A program made the position numbers and the translations under genes. The notes beneath the pieces are model-generated. The model searched no databases. It was not told where the DNA came from and was given only the letters and a program-made list of their open reading frames with translations. From contig CAZRLN010000006.1 in the NCBI GenBank assembly GCA_964601085.1, positions 1-64,000 of the forward strand: a DNA stretch of 64,000 bases. Reading direction: 5' to 3'. How positions within the stretch are numbered: position 1 is the first letter of the stretch; each line of letters begins with the position of its first letter. This document shows, in pieces, positions 25,574-34,790 of this stretch. The stretch is from UBA1444 sp964601085 (GTDB lineage Bacteria > Bacillota > Negativicutes > UBA1444).

Positions 25574-26308
25574 ATGCGAGTAATGGTCGTAACAGACAAT
25601 GAATTTTTATACAATAATATCAAAGCACTAGTTTCGAAAAATGAATTTAGTAGTGTACAGTTTGATTTTTATTTTTCCATGAATAACAGTGACTTTCGAT
25701 TGAAATATTTCAAGAGTGATTTTAAGCCCATTGACATAAAAATTGACGAAGATTTGATAATCGATAATTATAATTTGGTGTTATCGGTTCATTGTAAACA
25801 GCTGTTTCCCCAAAAAATTGTGAACCAAGTTAGATGTATCAATGTTCATCCAGGTTTAAATCCATTTAATAGGGGTTGGTTTCCTCAAGTATTTAGCATC
25901 CTAAATAAATTGCCTGTTGGCGTTACTATTCATGAAATGGATGACCAATTAGACCATGGGCCAATAATAGCTCAAAGAGAGCTTAAGATATTTCCTTGGG
26001 AGACATCTTATGACGTGTATAAAAGAATCCAACAAATTGAAGTTGAAATGTTGGAAGTCCATTTAGTGAATATTTTGAACGGAAACTACAAACTGATTTA
26101 TCCAGCAAATGAAGGAAATATCAATTTTAAAAAAGATTTTGCTGAACTTTGTAAAATAGATTTAATGAAAATAACCACTTATGGCGAAGCCATTGATTAT
26201 TTTCGAGCAATGAGTTTTTCCGGTTATAATAACGCTTATTTTTTTGATGAGAATGGCAATAAAATATATGTGAATATTATTCTTCAATTCAGTGAATCTG
26301 TTAAATGA
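25574..26308 (+). CDS. vioF: dTDP-4-amino-4,6-dideoxyglucose N-formyltransferase, VioF-like
   Basis: This 244-residue protein has the formyltransferase fold with the catalytic triad N90, H92 and D127 (INVHPGLNPFNRGW and QLDHGPI). The spacing is the same as in known sugar formyltransferases that use N10-formyltetrahydrofolate. The C-terminal part is short, as in VioF, and not the ArnA or methionyl-tRNA formyltransferase type. With the VioA-like gene just upstream it should yield dTDP-Qui4NFo, an O-antigen sugar. A strong AGGGAGG precedes the ATG. The 115-base gap before the gene shows nothing notable. Confidence 0.85.
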   Translation: MRVMVVTDNEFLYNNIKALVSKNEFSSVQFDFYFSMNNSDFRLKYFKSDFKPIDIKIDEDLIIDNYNLVLSVHCKQLFPQKIVNQVRCINVHPGLNPFNRGWFPQVFSILNKLPVGVTIHEMDDQLDHGPIIAQRELKIFPWETSYDVYKRIQQIEVEMLEVHLVNILNGNYKLIYPANEGNINFKKDFAELCKIDLMKITTYGEAIDYFRAMSFSGYNNAYFFDENGNKIYVNIILQFSESVK

Positions 26309-26595
26309 GCCTATTGCATGCATAATTCAAAATCTGTCGAAAAACGGCAACGATTCATTACACCCCGGTTTTTCCTTGTCAATAAAAGCCTACAAATAGC
26401 CCGTTACAGCTTCGCAGAGCCGGCGTGACAGAAAAAAGGTAGACGAGTTTCTTTGTTTCCTTTTTGGGGTCGCTACTTTAATATTGTCAATATTAGTTTA
26501 GTGCAGAATAGCAGTACATGCATTTTGCAGTCGCAGGATATAGAAAATTGAAAATTGATATGTACATTATTTTTTAATGGAAAAGAGGAATACAA
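26309..26595. other. 287-base gap without a gene, possibly decayed mobile-element end
   Basis: No open frame with a ribosome binding site is visible. The stretch is locally less AT-rich than its surroundings and contains a 7-bp inverted repeat (AATATTG/CAATATT at 26480-26494). It has several short direct and inverted motifs but no recognisable transposase remnant. A promoter for the following gene may lie here. Confidence 0.3.
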
Positions 26596-27816
26596 ATGAT
26601 CAATGTAGTTGGAATGGGATACATTGGGTTACCAACAGCCTTAATGTTAGCCCGAAGTGGTCTGAAAGTTGTTGGAACGGATATTGATGAAAAACGCATT
26701 TCGATTCTGAAGAATAAGCAAGTAACTTTTAAGGAAAAAGGGTTAGAGCCTCTTTTTTTTGAGGCTGTTTCACAGGGAATAACATTTTCAACAGAATACA
26801 AAATTGCAGAGTATTATATCGTGGCTGTACCTACCCCATATAATAAGGATAGTAAAAAAATTGATTCCCAGTTGCTATCGACAGCTATTATGCAAATTTT
26901 AGAAGTTTGTCCGAACGATGCAATAATTATTATTGAATCAACAATTTCACCGGGAACAATTGATAAACACGTTCGACCACTATTAACTGAAAAAAAATGC
27001 AATTCTCATTGTAATGTTTATCTCGCACATGCTCCGGAAAGAATTACTCCCGGAAATATGATCTTTGAGTTAATAAACAACTCTCGAACTATCGGGTGTG
27101 ATAATAGAGTAATTGGGGAAAAAATTAAGGAACTTTACGCAACATTTTGTCAAGGCGAAATTATTGTGACTGATATTCGAACTGCAGAAATGACTAAAGT
27201 CGTTGAAAACACTTATAGAGATATCAATATTGCTTTTGCCAACGAATTGGCCAAAATTTGCCGATTAGACGGAATGGATATTTATGAAATTATTCGGATT
27301 GCGAATAAACATCCACGTGTTAATATCCTCCAGCCGGGCCCTGGTGTTGGGGGGCATTGTATTGCAGTTGATCCGTGGTTTTTGGTCGGGGACTACCCAG
27401 GATTAGCCAATTTGATTTTGAGTGCAAGGAAAATAAATGATTCGATGCCGGAATTTGTCCTTGAAAGAATATATAATATCATGCGAGAGAAAGCCCTATC
27501 TAATACAGAAAAAGTTGGATTTTATGGATTGACATATAAAGAAAATGTTGATGATACAAGAGAAAGCCCGACGCTGCAATTGCTTGAACGAATGAAAAAA
27601 CACCTAGCTCAAGGAGCTAAATTTTATGATCCCTATATTAGAAATGATATAGTTCCAAATCAATATCATGATTTCGATAAATTCCTTGAAGACATTGATT
27701 TTGTGGTAATTATGGTGGCGCATGATGAAATAAAGCAACAACTATATAAATTGAAGACTAAAATAGTGCTTGACACAAAAAATATATGTAATGATAAAGA
27801 AGTTTATCAATTGTAA
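26596..27816 (+). CDS. wecC: UDP-N-acetylmannosamine dehydrogenase-like nucleotide-sugar dehydrogenase
   Basis: This 406-residue member of the UDP-glucose/GDP-mannose dehydrogenase family is of the WecC subtype. It has the Rossmann motif GMGYIG at 6-11, ISPGTIDKHVRP, and the catalytic cysteine C255 in GPGVGGHCIAVDP, which is specific for the ManNAc/GlcNAc dehydrogenase group. TYKENVDDTRESP is in the C-terminal domain. It would form UDP-ManNAcA from UDP-ManNAc. No UDP-GlcNAc 2-epimerase (WecB) is in the window, so the substrate comes from elsewhere or it is a UDP-GlcNAc or UDP-GalNAc dehydrogenase. Low GC content marks it as part of the cassette. Confidence 0.83.
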   Translation: MINVVGMGYIGLPTALMLARSGLKVVGTDIDEKRISILKNKQVTFKEKGLEPLFFEAVSQGITFSTEYKIAEYYIVAVPTPYNKDSKKIDSQLLSTAIMQILEVCPNDAIIIIESTISPGTIDKHVRPLLTEKKCNSHCNVYLAHAPERITPGNMIFELINNSRTIGCDNRVIGEKIKELYATFCQGEIIVTDIRTAEMTKVVENTYRDINIAFANELAKICRLDGMDIYEIIRIANKHPRVNILQPGPGVGGHCIAVDPWFLVGDYPGLANLILSARKINDSMPEFVLERIYNIMREKALSNTEKVGFYGLTYKENVDDTRESPTLQLLERMKKHLAQGAKFYDPYIRNDIVPNQYHDFDKFLEDIDFVVIMVAHDEIKQQLYKLKTKIVLDTKNICNDKEVYQL

Positions 27817-27878
27817 TTTCTCTAAAGTTGTACTCAAGAAGTATATTATTCTAAAATAATGAATTGTTGAGGATAAAT

Positions 27879-28808
27879 ATGGAAACTGTTTGTGTTCTTC
27901 TTTCAACCTACAATGGTGAGAAATATATTGCAGAACAGTTGGACAGTATCTTAAGGCAAAGCGGAATCAGAGTTGATATTTTTATTAGAGATGATGGCTC
28001 AACTGATTCGACAGTTGACATTTTGAGACAATATGCGAACAAATATTCCCAAATTAAAATTTTTCCGGGTAACAATATAGGATATGAGCGAAGTTATCTT
28101 TCCTTATTAACGAATGCGGGGACTTATCAATATTATGCTTTTTCAGATCAAGACGATGTTTGGGATGATAACAAATTAGATTCTGCAATAAAAAAAATTC
28201 GAAGCAAAGAAGAGGCTCAATCCAACGGAAAAGACGTGCTCCCAGTCGTTTATTGGTGTAATTTAAGATTGGTAGATTGCAATTTAAAATATATTGCAGA
28301 CATGAAACCACCAACCGAAAAGGACTTTAAAATTGGAAGGTATTTATTAGATAACTACGGGTACGGGTGTACAATGGTATTTAATCAATCATTAAAAAAT
28401 CTTTCGATTAGGTACAGACCAAGAAGGAAAATTTCGCATGACAATTGGCTTGGTCTTATCGGCATTTTGTTAGGTGATTACATTTTTGACAACAAAACAT
28501 ATATTGCTTATCGACAGCATGATAATAATGTGGTTGGTGGCTATACTTCTTTTTGGACAGTCTGGAAAAGAAGATATCGGGCAGTGCGCTTTCGAAGACA
28601 ATACTCACGTTCGTTTATATGTCAAGAACTATTAGAGGGTTATAATGATTTATTGGATCCCGAAAAGAAGCGGTTGATTTCACTTATAGCAAATTGCAAT
28701 GCAAGTATGTCTGCAAAGCTTGCTTTATTGCGGGAACCGCAACTTCGACGTTCCTCAAGCGAAAAGGATATGTGGTTTCGGTTAATGGTGATTTTTTCGT
28801 TGGCATAA
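27879..28808 (+). CDS. Glycosyltransferase family 2, rhamnosyltransferase-like
   Basis: This 309-residue GT2 protein starts METVCVLLSTYNGEKYIAEQLDSILRQS, with IRDDGSTDSTVDILRQY and SDQDDVWDDNKL. This combination is typical of O-antigen rhamnosyltransferases and related enzymes. The ATG at 27879 follows GAGGAT, and a start at 27864 is less likely. dTDP-rhamnose from the nearby rml operon is a reasonable donor. The acceptor is unknown. It is in the AT-rich cassette directly upstream of the polymerase-like gene. Confidence 0.83.
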   Translation: METVCVLLSTYNGEKYIAEQLDSILRQSGIRVDIFIRDDGSTDSTVDILRQYANKYSQIKIFPGNNIGYERSYLSLLTNAGTYQYYAFSDQDDVWDDNKLDSAIKKIRSKEEAQSNGKDVLPVVYWCNLRLVDCNLKYIADMKPPTEKDFKIGRYLLDNYGYGCTMVFNQSLKNLSIRYRPRRKISHDNWLGLIGILLGDYIFDNKTYIAYRQHDNNVVGGYTSFWTVWKRRYRAVRFRRQYSRSFICQELLEGYNDLLDPEKKRLISLIANCNASMSAKLALLREPQLRRSSSEKDMWFRLMVIFSLA

Positions 28809-28826
28809 TTCGAATGGAGGGGAACC

Positions 28827-30074
28827 GTGATATCACCAACAACAGCTAATAAATATGCCGATAAGCCTCAACCTGATTCGGCACAGGACATTATGTTTTC
28901 TTTGGTTGATTCAATACTAGCAAATAGATTTTTGGGAATATTTGCATTTTTGTTTTTCGTTTCGGGCCCTGTGCTAATATTCGCACGAATATTTTTTGAA
29001 AATTTTTTTGCACAAGAACGTCTAATTGGAATAATAAAATTTATTGTAATCGCAATACCTACTATTTTAAATATTGGAAAAATAAATTTGATATACATAA
29101 TTGGGTGCGCATTATCTGTGGCAATTATATTGTTGCATATGATGTTTGGTCTAAATCAAGACGGTATCAACGATATGTTTTTAACAGGAGAAATGCTTGT
29201 TACAGTTGCTGTAAGCGTTTTTTTTGCAGGGTGCACAATGCCAGAAAAGTTATTGAAGCCAATTCGTCTTGCATCATATAGTGCGATTGTAATAAACATT
29301 ATGAATGTAATTTGGGGTGGTTATACCAATTGGGATTCTTCGGGTTACATGGAATTTGGTTATGGGACTATCGTATTTTGGATAATTATTATGCAAAAGT
29401 CTTTTATGGAAAACAAACCTTATGATTGGCTTTTTTTAATTGCATCAGGGTCGTTTATTCTCGCATATGGGAATCGAAGTCTTGTGATTATAATGTTGCT
29501 CATGGGAGTACTATTTTACTTACTTTATTGTTCAATAAAAGGGAAAATTATAATTTTTGCTAGCAGTGTTGCCTTTTTTGCAACTGCTTTTATTTTTGCT
29601 GAAGAATGGATTATGCTTGTAATGGATATCTTGGATATTTTTGAAATTAACAGTCGGAGTATGTTATTGGTATTAAATTATAGTTTTATATCCGATTCAA
29701 CGAGAGAATATCTTTTTCAGCAATCATGGGATATGATCCTCAAGAAGCCTTTACTGGGATGGGGGATCGGTGCAGATAGAATAATATTGGGAGAATACAC
29801 TCATAATTTTATTTTGGAGATTTGGATTTGTTTTGGACTTATTTTAGGCAGTATGCTATTAATTGGGATATTTTATATAGGGTATTTCATGATTTCGCGG
29901 CGAAGAGCGCTAGAAGATTGGTTCACATTGTTTTTCCCTTTTTATGGAACAGGAATTTGTATTTTGTTTTTTAGTAAATCAATATTTACAATGTTGGAAT
30001 TTAATGTTTCAATTGCAATTTATACTGCCGCATTGTTTAGTTATAAACTCAAGTATCCTGGGGCCTCCCAATGA
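28827..30074 (+). CDS. O-antigen polymerase-like membrane protein (Wzy candidate, locus 1)
   Basis: This 415-residue hydrophobic protein has about ten or eleven predicted spans. A periplasmic-type loop has LGWGIGADRIILGEYTHNFILEIWICFGLILG, where the H-N-x-x-x-E pattern matches the Wzy/ligase superfamily. Its position amid glycosyltransferases and with a Wzx in the cassette makes it the likely repeat-unit polymerase of locus 1. It starts at GTG 28827 after GGAGGGG. Sequence divergence is normal for Wzy proteins. Confidence 0.78.
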   Translation: MISPTTANKYADKPQPDSAQDIMFSLVDSILANRFLGIFAFLFFVSGPVLIFARIFFENFFAQERLIGIIKFIVIAIPTILNIGKINLIYIIGCALSVAIILLHMMFGLNQDGINDMFLTGEMLVTVAVSVFFAGCTMPEKLLKPIRLASYSAIVINIMNVIWGGYTNWDSSGYMEFGYGTIVFWIIIMQKSFMENKPYDWLFLIASGSFILAYGNRSLVIIMLLMGVLFYLLYCSIKGKIIIFASSVAFFATAFIFAEEWIMLVMDILDIFEINSRSMLLVLNYSFISDSTREYLFQQSWDMILKKPLLGWGIGADRIILGEYTHNFILEIWICFGLILGSMLLIGIFYIGYFMISRRRALEDWFTLFFPFYGTGICILFFSKSIFTMLEFNVSIAIYTAALFSYKLKYPGASQ

Positions 30075-30172
30075 AGAAGGTTTAGGAAAAGTGTATCACA
30101 TTTGTCGAGGATGGCACCGATCAAGGTGGCTCTATTGGACAGTAATGCACAAAAGTGAGGAGTGGGCTCTCA

Positions 30173-31300
30173 ATGGTGAAAGGTATATATCTTGCACTTC
30201 CGGACGTTTCAAAGCATGTCGGCGTCAAAAAGAAAATTGAAGCACAAATACAAGTGTTAAAAAATATGGGCATTTCTTTGGAATATATCGAACTTAATTC
30301 TGATATAACCTATAATTCCGTAATTAAAAAACTAATCAGACGGTTGCCGTTTTTTCCAACATTGCCTCCACTTCTGAATAATATAGAAATTTATAAAGAA
30401 ATAGATGTATTGTATTTTCGTTATTATCTTGGGGATTATTCTTTGATAAAATTTTTGCGAATTTTGAGAACAATTAATCCTAATATCATTATAATTTTCG
30501 AATTTGTTGATTGGCCTTATGTGAAATACTATTTTACTGTGAAAGATTTTCTGTTACTTGCTAAAGATCTGATTGTCAGAAATTACTTCAGACATCTAAT
30601 TGATCGGGCTGTGGTTTTTACGAACGACAAAGAAGTGCTGGGCATAAAAACTTTACATGCCCAAAATGGGATTCTGGTTTGTAATGAGAGAAAGAAGAAA
30701 ATTCATATGGGTGATTCAGTAAATATTATCTGTGTTTCGACAATGAGAAGATACCATGGCTATGATCGCCTATTAAAAGGACTCAAGGATTATTATCACA
30801 ACCAGGGAACAAGGGATATTATGTTGCATTTTGTCGGCGAAGGGCCGGAACTACTTGCATATCAGAAACTAGTCGCGCAAATGGGGTTAAGCGATAGAAC
30901 AGCATTTTATGGTGAGAAAACGGGCGAGGATTTGGATTGTATATATGATTGTGCTGACATTGCATGCGCATCTTTAGGTTTACATCGTATTGGTATGCCA
31001 GTAGGAACTTCATTAAAAACAGCAGAATATCTAGCCAAAGGATTGCCAGTTATAATTTCGGGCGAAGATAGTATTTTATCTTCAAGCAATACAAAGTACT
31101 GTTTGCAGATACCTGCCAATGACTCTCCAATAGATTTTTTCGCAGTTCTAGAGTTTTTTGAAAGTATTTATTGTAATACACAACAAACAAAATTGGAAAT
31201 AATTGATGATATTCGTAATTGGGCGCATGCTCATTGTGACATGTCAATTGGAATGGAAAATATTATTGAGTATATTGTGACTCAAAAAAAGCAACAATAG
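30173..31300 (+). CDS. Glycosyltransferase family 4
   Basis: This 375-residue GT-B protein has VNIICVSTMRRYHGYDRLLKGLKDYY in the hinge region and then FVGEGPELLAYQKLVAQMGLSDRTAFYGEKTGEDLDCIYDCADIACASLGLHRIGMPVGTSLKTAEYLAKGLPVI. The usual second E of the E-x7-E motif is part of SLKTAEYLAKG. I prefer the ATG at 30173, ten bases after AGGAG, over the GTG at 30155. It is the last gene of the AT-rich cassette and probably adds one residue of the repeat unit. Confidence 0.82.
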   Translation: MVKGIYLALPDVSKHVGVKKKIEAQIQVLKNMGISLEYIELNSDITYNSVIKKLIRRLPFFPTLPPLLNNIEIYKEIDVLYFRYYLGDYSLIKFLRILRTINPNIIIIFEFVDWPYVKYYFTVKDFLLLAKDLIVRNYFRHLIDRAVVFTNDKEVLGIKTLHAQNGILVCNERKKKIHMGDSVNIICVSTMRRYHGYDRLLKGLKDYYHNQGTRDIMLHFVGEGPELLAYQKLVAQMGLSDRTAFYGEKTGEDLDCIYDCADIACASLGLHRIGMPVGTSLKTAEYLAKGLPVIISGEDSILSSSNTKYCLQIPANDSPIDFFAVLEFFESIYCNTQQTKLEIIDDIRNWAHAHCDMSIGMENIIEYIVTQKKQQ

Positions 31301-31418
31301 ACCGCGAAGAGCAGTTTTGAAAAAGGTTTGAGCCAAGTTGGAAGAGCGTAAAATGAGGGGCAACTTGTGACAATTAAGTGACAGTATCCACTGGAGATGA
31401 ACGGGAGGATATTATTAT

Positions 31419-32483
31419 ATGAAGAAGGTTATTTTCGTTACCGGCGGAGCCGGATTCATCGGTTCGAACTATATTCGTTGCGTGTTGCGGGAGCAGCCGT
31501 CATGGCGGGTTATCAATCTTGACACGCTGACGTATGCCGGTAATCCGGAGTCCTTGGCGGATCTGGCGGCTGACGGACGCTACCGGTTCGTTGCGGGGAA
31601 TATCTGCGACCGTCCCTTGGTGGAGCAACTGCTGTCGGAGGAACAGCCAACCTTTGTCGTGCATTTTGCGGCGGAGAGCCATGTGGATCGGTCGATCGAC
31701 GGTCCGGCAGCCTTTGTCCAGACGAATGTGAACGGAACTTTTACCCTACTGGATGCCGTGCGTTGCTGGTGGCGGGAGCTGCCGGCCGAGCGGCAGGAGA
31801 CATTCCGCTTTCTTCATGTTTCTACAGATGAAGTGTATGGTTCATTGGGCGCTACCGGCCTGTTCACCGAGGATACCCCCTATGCGCCGAACTCACCCTA
31901 CTCGGCTTCGAAGGCAGCTTCAGATCACCTCGTTCGGGCCTATCATCATACCTATGGGTTGCCAACGCTGACGACCAATTGTTCCAACAACTACGGACCA
32001 TATCAGTTTCCGGAGAAGCTGATCCCCCTGATGATCCTGAACGCCTTGGCTGGCAAACCGTTGCCGGTATATGGCGACGGGATGCAGGTGCGGGATTGGT
32101 TGTATGTGGAGGATCATTGCCGGGCGATCCTGACCGTGTTGGCGCAGGGAAAATCGGGCGAGGCATACAATATCGGCGGCCACAACGAAATGGCGAACAT
32201 TCGGATCGTTCACACGTTATGCGCCTTGCTGGACGAACTTCGGCCCCGGCCGGACGGCAAACCATACACAGACCAGATCACCTATGTGACAGATCGGCCG
32301 GGCCATGACCGGCGCTATGCCATCGATGCCGGAAAGATCGGCCGGGAACTGGGATGGTTGCCGCAGGAGACCTTCGACACCGGGATTCGCAAGACGGTCG
32401 AGTGGTATCTGGAGAATCTGACCTGGTGCGAACGGATCACATCGGGGAAATATCGTCAGGAAAGGTTGGGAACTTCGCTATGA
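31419..32483 (+). CDS. rmlB: dTDP-glucose 4,6-dehydratase (copy 1)
   Basis: This 354-residue enzyme converts dTDP-glucose to dTDP-4-keto-6-deoxyglucose. It has TGGAGFIGSNYI, the catalytic STDEVYGSLG segment and the YxxxK in YSASKAASDHLV. NCSNNYGPYQFPEKLIPLMI and VYGDGMQVRDWLYVEDHC complete the RmlB signature. GC content rises sharply at this gene, which marks the right edge of the AT-rich cassette. Its product feeds both the rhamnose branch (RmlC, RmlD) and the VioA/VioF branch. It overlaps rmlA by four bases. GGGAGG precedes the ATG. Confidence 0.96.
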   Translation: MKKVIFVTGGAGFIGSNYIRCVLREQPSWRVINLDTLTYAGNPESLADLAADGRYRFVAGNICDRPLVEQLLSEEQPTFVVHFAAESHVDRSIDGPAAFVQTNVNGTFTLLDAVRCWWRELPAERQETFRFLHVSTDEVYGSLGATGLFTEDTPYAPNSPYSASKAASDHLVRAYHHTYGLPTLTTNCSNNYGPYQFPEKLIPLMILNALAGKPLPVYGDGMQVRDWLYVEDHCRAILTVLAQGKSGEAYNIGGHNEMANIRIVHTLCALLDELRPRPDGKPYTDQITYVTDRPGHDRRYAIDAGKIGRELGWLPQETFDTGIRKTVEWYLENLTWCERITSGKYRQERLGTSL

Positions 32484-33361
32484 TCAAAAAAGGCATTATT
32501 CTGGCCGGTGGCAGCGGGACGCGGCTGTATCCGCTGACCCGGTCGGTTTCGAAACAGCTCATGCCCATCTATGACAAACCGATGGTGTATTACCCGTTGG
32601 CAACGCTGATGCTGGCCGGCATCCGGGATATTTTGGTCATCACGACCCCCGAGGATGCGCCGTTGTTTGAGCGACTGATGGGTGACGGGACGCAGTGGGG
32701 CATCCAGCTATCCTACGCGGTGCAGCCCTATCCCGGTGGTCTTGCTCAGGCGTTTCTCGTCGGGGCGGACTTTTTGGCCGGCCAGCCCTGCGCGTTGGTC
32801 TTGGGTGACAACATTTTCTATGGCCACGGTTTGATCAAAAAATTGCGGGATGCGGCGGCCTGTGAATTCGGCGCCACGGTTTTCGCCTATCATGTACAGG
32901 ACCCGGAACGCTATGGCGTGGTGGAGTTCGACGCGGCGGGAACGGCGGTGTCGATCGAGGAAAAGCCGGCCAAACCCAAGTCCAATTATGCCGTGACCGG
33001 TTTGTATTTTTACGATGAAAAAGTGTCGACAATTGCGGCGAATCTGAAACCATCCGCTCGCGGTGAATTGGAGATCACCGATCTGAACCGGGTTTATCTG
33101 GAAGCTGGCGATCTGCATGTGGAAACGTTGGGGCGCGGTCATGCTTGGCTCGATACCGGCACCCACGAATCGTTGGTGCATGCGGCGACCTTCATCCAGA
33201 CGGTGCAGGAGCGCCAGGGGTTCATGGTATCTTGCCCCGAGGAGATCGCCTTTCGGATGGGCTGGATCGGCGCCGATGATCTCGTGCGGCTGGCCGAACC
33301 GGTGAAAAAGAATGGTTATGGCCAATATCTGATTAACCTTGCTGCAGAGGGGCAAAGATGA
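32480..33361 (+). CDS. rmlA: Glucose-1-phosphate thymidylyltransferase (copy 1)
   Basis: This 293-residue enzyme makes dTDP-glucose from dTTP and glucose-1-phosphate. The N-terminus KKGIILAGGSGTRLYPLTRSVSKQLMPIYDKPM is the nucleotidyltransferase signature. LVLGDNIFYG carries the metal-binding aspartate, and the ending matches short-type RmlA. The true start is the ATG that overlaps the rmlB stop (ATGA). It is nearly collinear with copy 2 at 48657-49538, which is the same length. Confidence 0.96.
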   Translation: MIKKGIILAGGSGTRLYPLTRSVSKQLMPIYDKPMVYYPLATLMLAGIRDILVITTPEDAPLFERLMGDGTQWGIQLSYAVQPYPGGLAQAFLVGADFLAGQPCALVLGDNIFYGHGLIKKLRDAAACEFGATVFAYHVQDPERYGVVEFDAAGTAVSIEEKPAKPKSNYAVTGLYFYDEKVSTIAANLKPSARGELEITDLNRVYLEAGDLHVETLGRGHAWLDTGTHESLVHAATFIQTVQERQGFMVSCPEEIAFRMGWIGADDLVRLAEPVKKNGYGQYLINLAAEGQR

Positions 33362-34221
33362 AAGCCATCCTAACAGGGGCAAATGGGCAGCTGGGACGAG
33401 AACTAACGAAAAGATTGTCGTTCACGGAACTATTAGCGCCATCCTCCCATGAACTGGATATCACCGATATCAATGCTGTAGGAAGTATAATCCATACCTT
33501 TAAGCCGGATATTGTGATTCACGGCGCTGGTTATACAAAAGTTGACGCGGCTGAGCAGCAAATAGATCTGGCGTGGCGTATTAATGCTGTCGGCACCCAA
33601 AATATCGCGCTGGCCTGCCGGCAGGTGCAGGCGGATATGGTGTATATCAGCACGGATTATGTGTTTGATGGTACACTGGGCCGGGCCTATACCGAATTTG
33701 ATACAGTCAACCCGTTGAGTGTCTACGGGAAAAGCAAGCTCGCTGGCGAGATTCTGGCCCGTCAGGCGACGGATCGGCTGTATGTTCTGCGCACGGCTTG
33801 GCTATACGGTGATGGACAGAACTTCGTGCGAACCATGGTTAAACTTGGCGAAGAACGTGATGAGCTTCAGGTGGTTGATGATCAATATGGATCACCGACC
33901 AGCACCGTGGATTTGGCAGAAGCGGTGTTGCGTATCATGGAAACGGGACGCTGTGGAACTTATCATGTGGTGAACAGAGGCGTGACGACCTGGTATAGGT
34001 TCGCCAAAAAAATTTTTGAACTGACCGGCAACACGCGGGTGAAGATCTCGCCGGTGACGACGGCGCAGTTTGTGCGTCCGGCGCCGCGGCCAGCGTATTC
34101 GCCGCTGGACACGCGGCTGTTGCGGTTGACTTTAGAATGGAGTCCGCGTTCATGGGAAGAGGCTTTGACGGAATACTTGGCGGCGGAAGACCTGTTGGCG
34201 AAAGGCGGCGAACCGGCATGA
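33358..34221 (+). CDS. rmlD: dTDP-4-dehydrorhamnose reductase (copy 1)
   Basis: This 287-residue enzyme performs the last reduction to dTDP-L-rhamnose. It starts MKAILTGANGQLGRELTKRL. It has VDAAEQQIDLAWRINAVGTQNIA, STDYVFDGTLGRAYTEFD and the YxxxK motif as VYGKSKLAGE. It is third in this operon, before rmlC, whereas in the second operon rmlD is last. Overlaps with rmlA and rmlC are four bases each. Confidence 0.95.
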   Translation: MKAILTGANGQLGRELTKRLSFTELLAPSSHELDITDINAVGSIIHTFKPDIVIHGAGYTKVDAAEQQIDLAWRINAVGTQNIALACRQVQADMVYISTDYVFDGTLGRAYTEFDTVNPLSVYGKSKLAGEILARQATDRLYVLRTAWLYGDGQNFVRTMVKLGEERDELQVVDDQYGSPTSTVDLAEAVLRIMETGRCGTYHVVNRGVTTWYRFAKKIFELTGNTRVKISPVTTAQFVRPAPRPAYSPLDTRLLRLTLEWSPRSWEEALTEYLAAEDLLAKGGEPA

Positions 34222-34772
34222 AGGTGATCGAGACCGATCTGCCGGGAGTACTGATTATCGAACCGAAGGTTTTCCCTGACGCCCGGGGCTTTTTCTTGGA
34301 AACGTACCAGAAGGAGCGTTACCAGTCGATGGGGATCGCGCCGGAGTTCGTCCAGGATAATGTGTCGTTTTCCGCCAAAGATGTGCTCCGCGGCGTGCAT
34401 TCGCAGAATCCCCATCCGCAGGGAAAACTGGTCCAGGTGCTCCAGGGAGTGGTCTGGGATGTGGCGGTGGATATCCGGTGCAACTCGCCGCATTTTGGCC
34501 GCTGGACCGCTGTGACGCTCACATCGGAGACCAAGAACCAGTTCTATATTCCGCCGGGATTTGCCCATGGTTTCTGTGTACTGTCGGAGATGGCGCTGTT
34601 TGCCTACAAATGCACGGATTTTTATTTCCCGGGAAATGAAGTCGGTTTCCGTTGGGACGATCCGGAAGTAGGGATCAAATGGCCGGTGGAAAATCCGCTG
34701 CTGTCGCCGAAGGATATCGGGTTGCCGCTGTTGCGGGAGGTTGCCCCGGAACAGTTGCCCCAGTATTGTTGA
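34218..34772 (+). CDS. rmlC: dTDP-4-dehydrorhamnose 3,5-epimerase (copy 1, slightly atypical)
   Basis: This 184-residue cupin epimerase starts MKVIETDLPGVLIIEPKVFPDARGFFLE. It has FVQDNVSFSAKDVLRG, the catalytic His in RGVHSQ, VDIRCNSPHFGRW and YIPPGFAHGFCVLSE. The usual RGLHYQ motif is altered to RGVHSQ here, whereas the second copy keeps RGLHYQ, so the substrate pocket may differ. It starts at 34218 by overlap with rmlD. An exact Noc-binding palindrome lies within it at 34624-34637. Confidence 0.94.
   Translation: MKVIETDLPGVLIIEPKVFPDARGFFLETYQKERYQSMGIAPEFVQDNVSFSAKDVLRGVHSQNPHPQGKLVQVLQGVVWDVAVDIRCNSPHFGRWTAVTLTSETKNQFYIPPGFAHGFCVLSEMALFAYKCTDFYFPGNEVGFRWDDPEVGIKWPVENPLLSPKDIGLPLLREVAPEQLPQYC
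34624..34637. promoter_or_regulatory. Exact Noc-binding-site palindrome inside rmlC
   Basis: ATTTCCCGGGAAAT occurs as a perfect 14-bp palindrome within the coding region, and it encodes part of a non-conserved loop (FPGNE). It is the second exact copy in the window. Confidence 0.65.
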
Positions 34773-34790
34773 TACTTGGAGGAAGTCTTT

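Noticed and set aside
30111..30158. 15-codon open frame (MAPIKVALLDSNAQK) before the GT4 gene
   Set aside because: It is too short to support as a gene and lacks a spaced ribosome binding site. A leader peptide role is possible but not shown.
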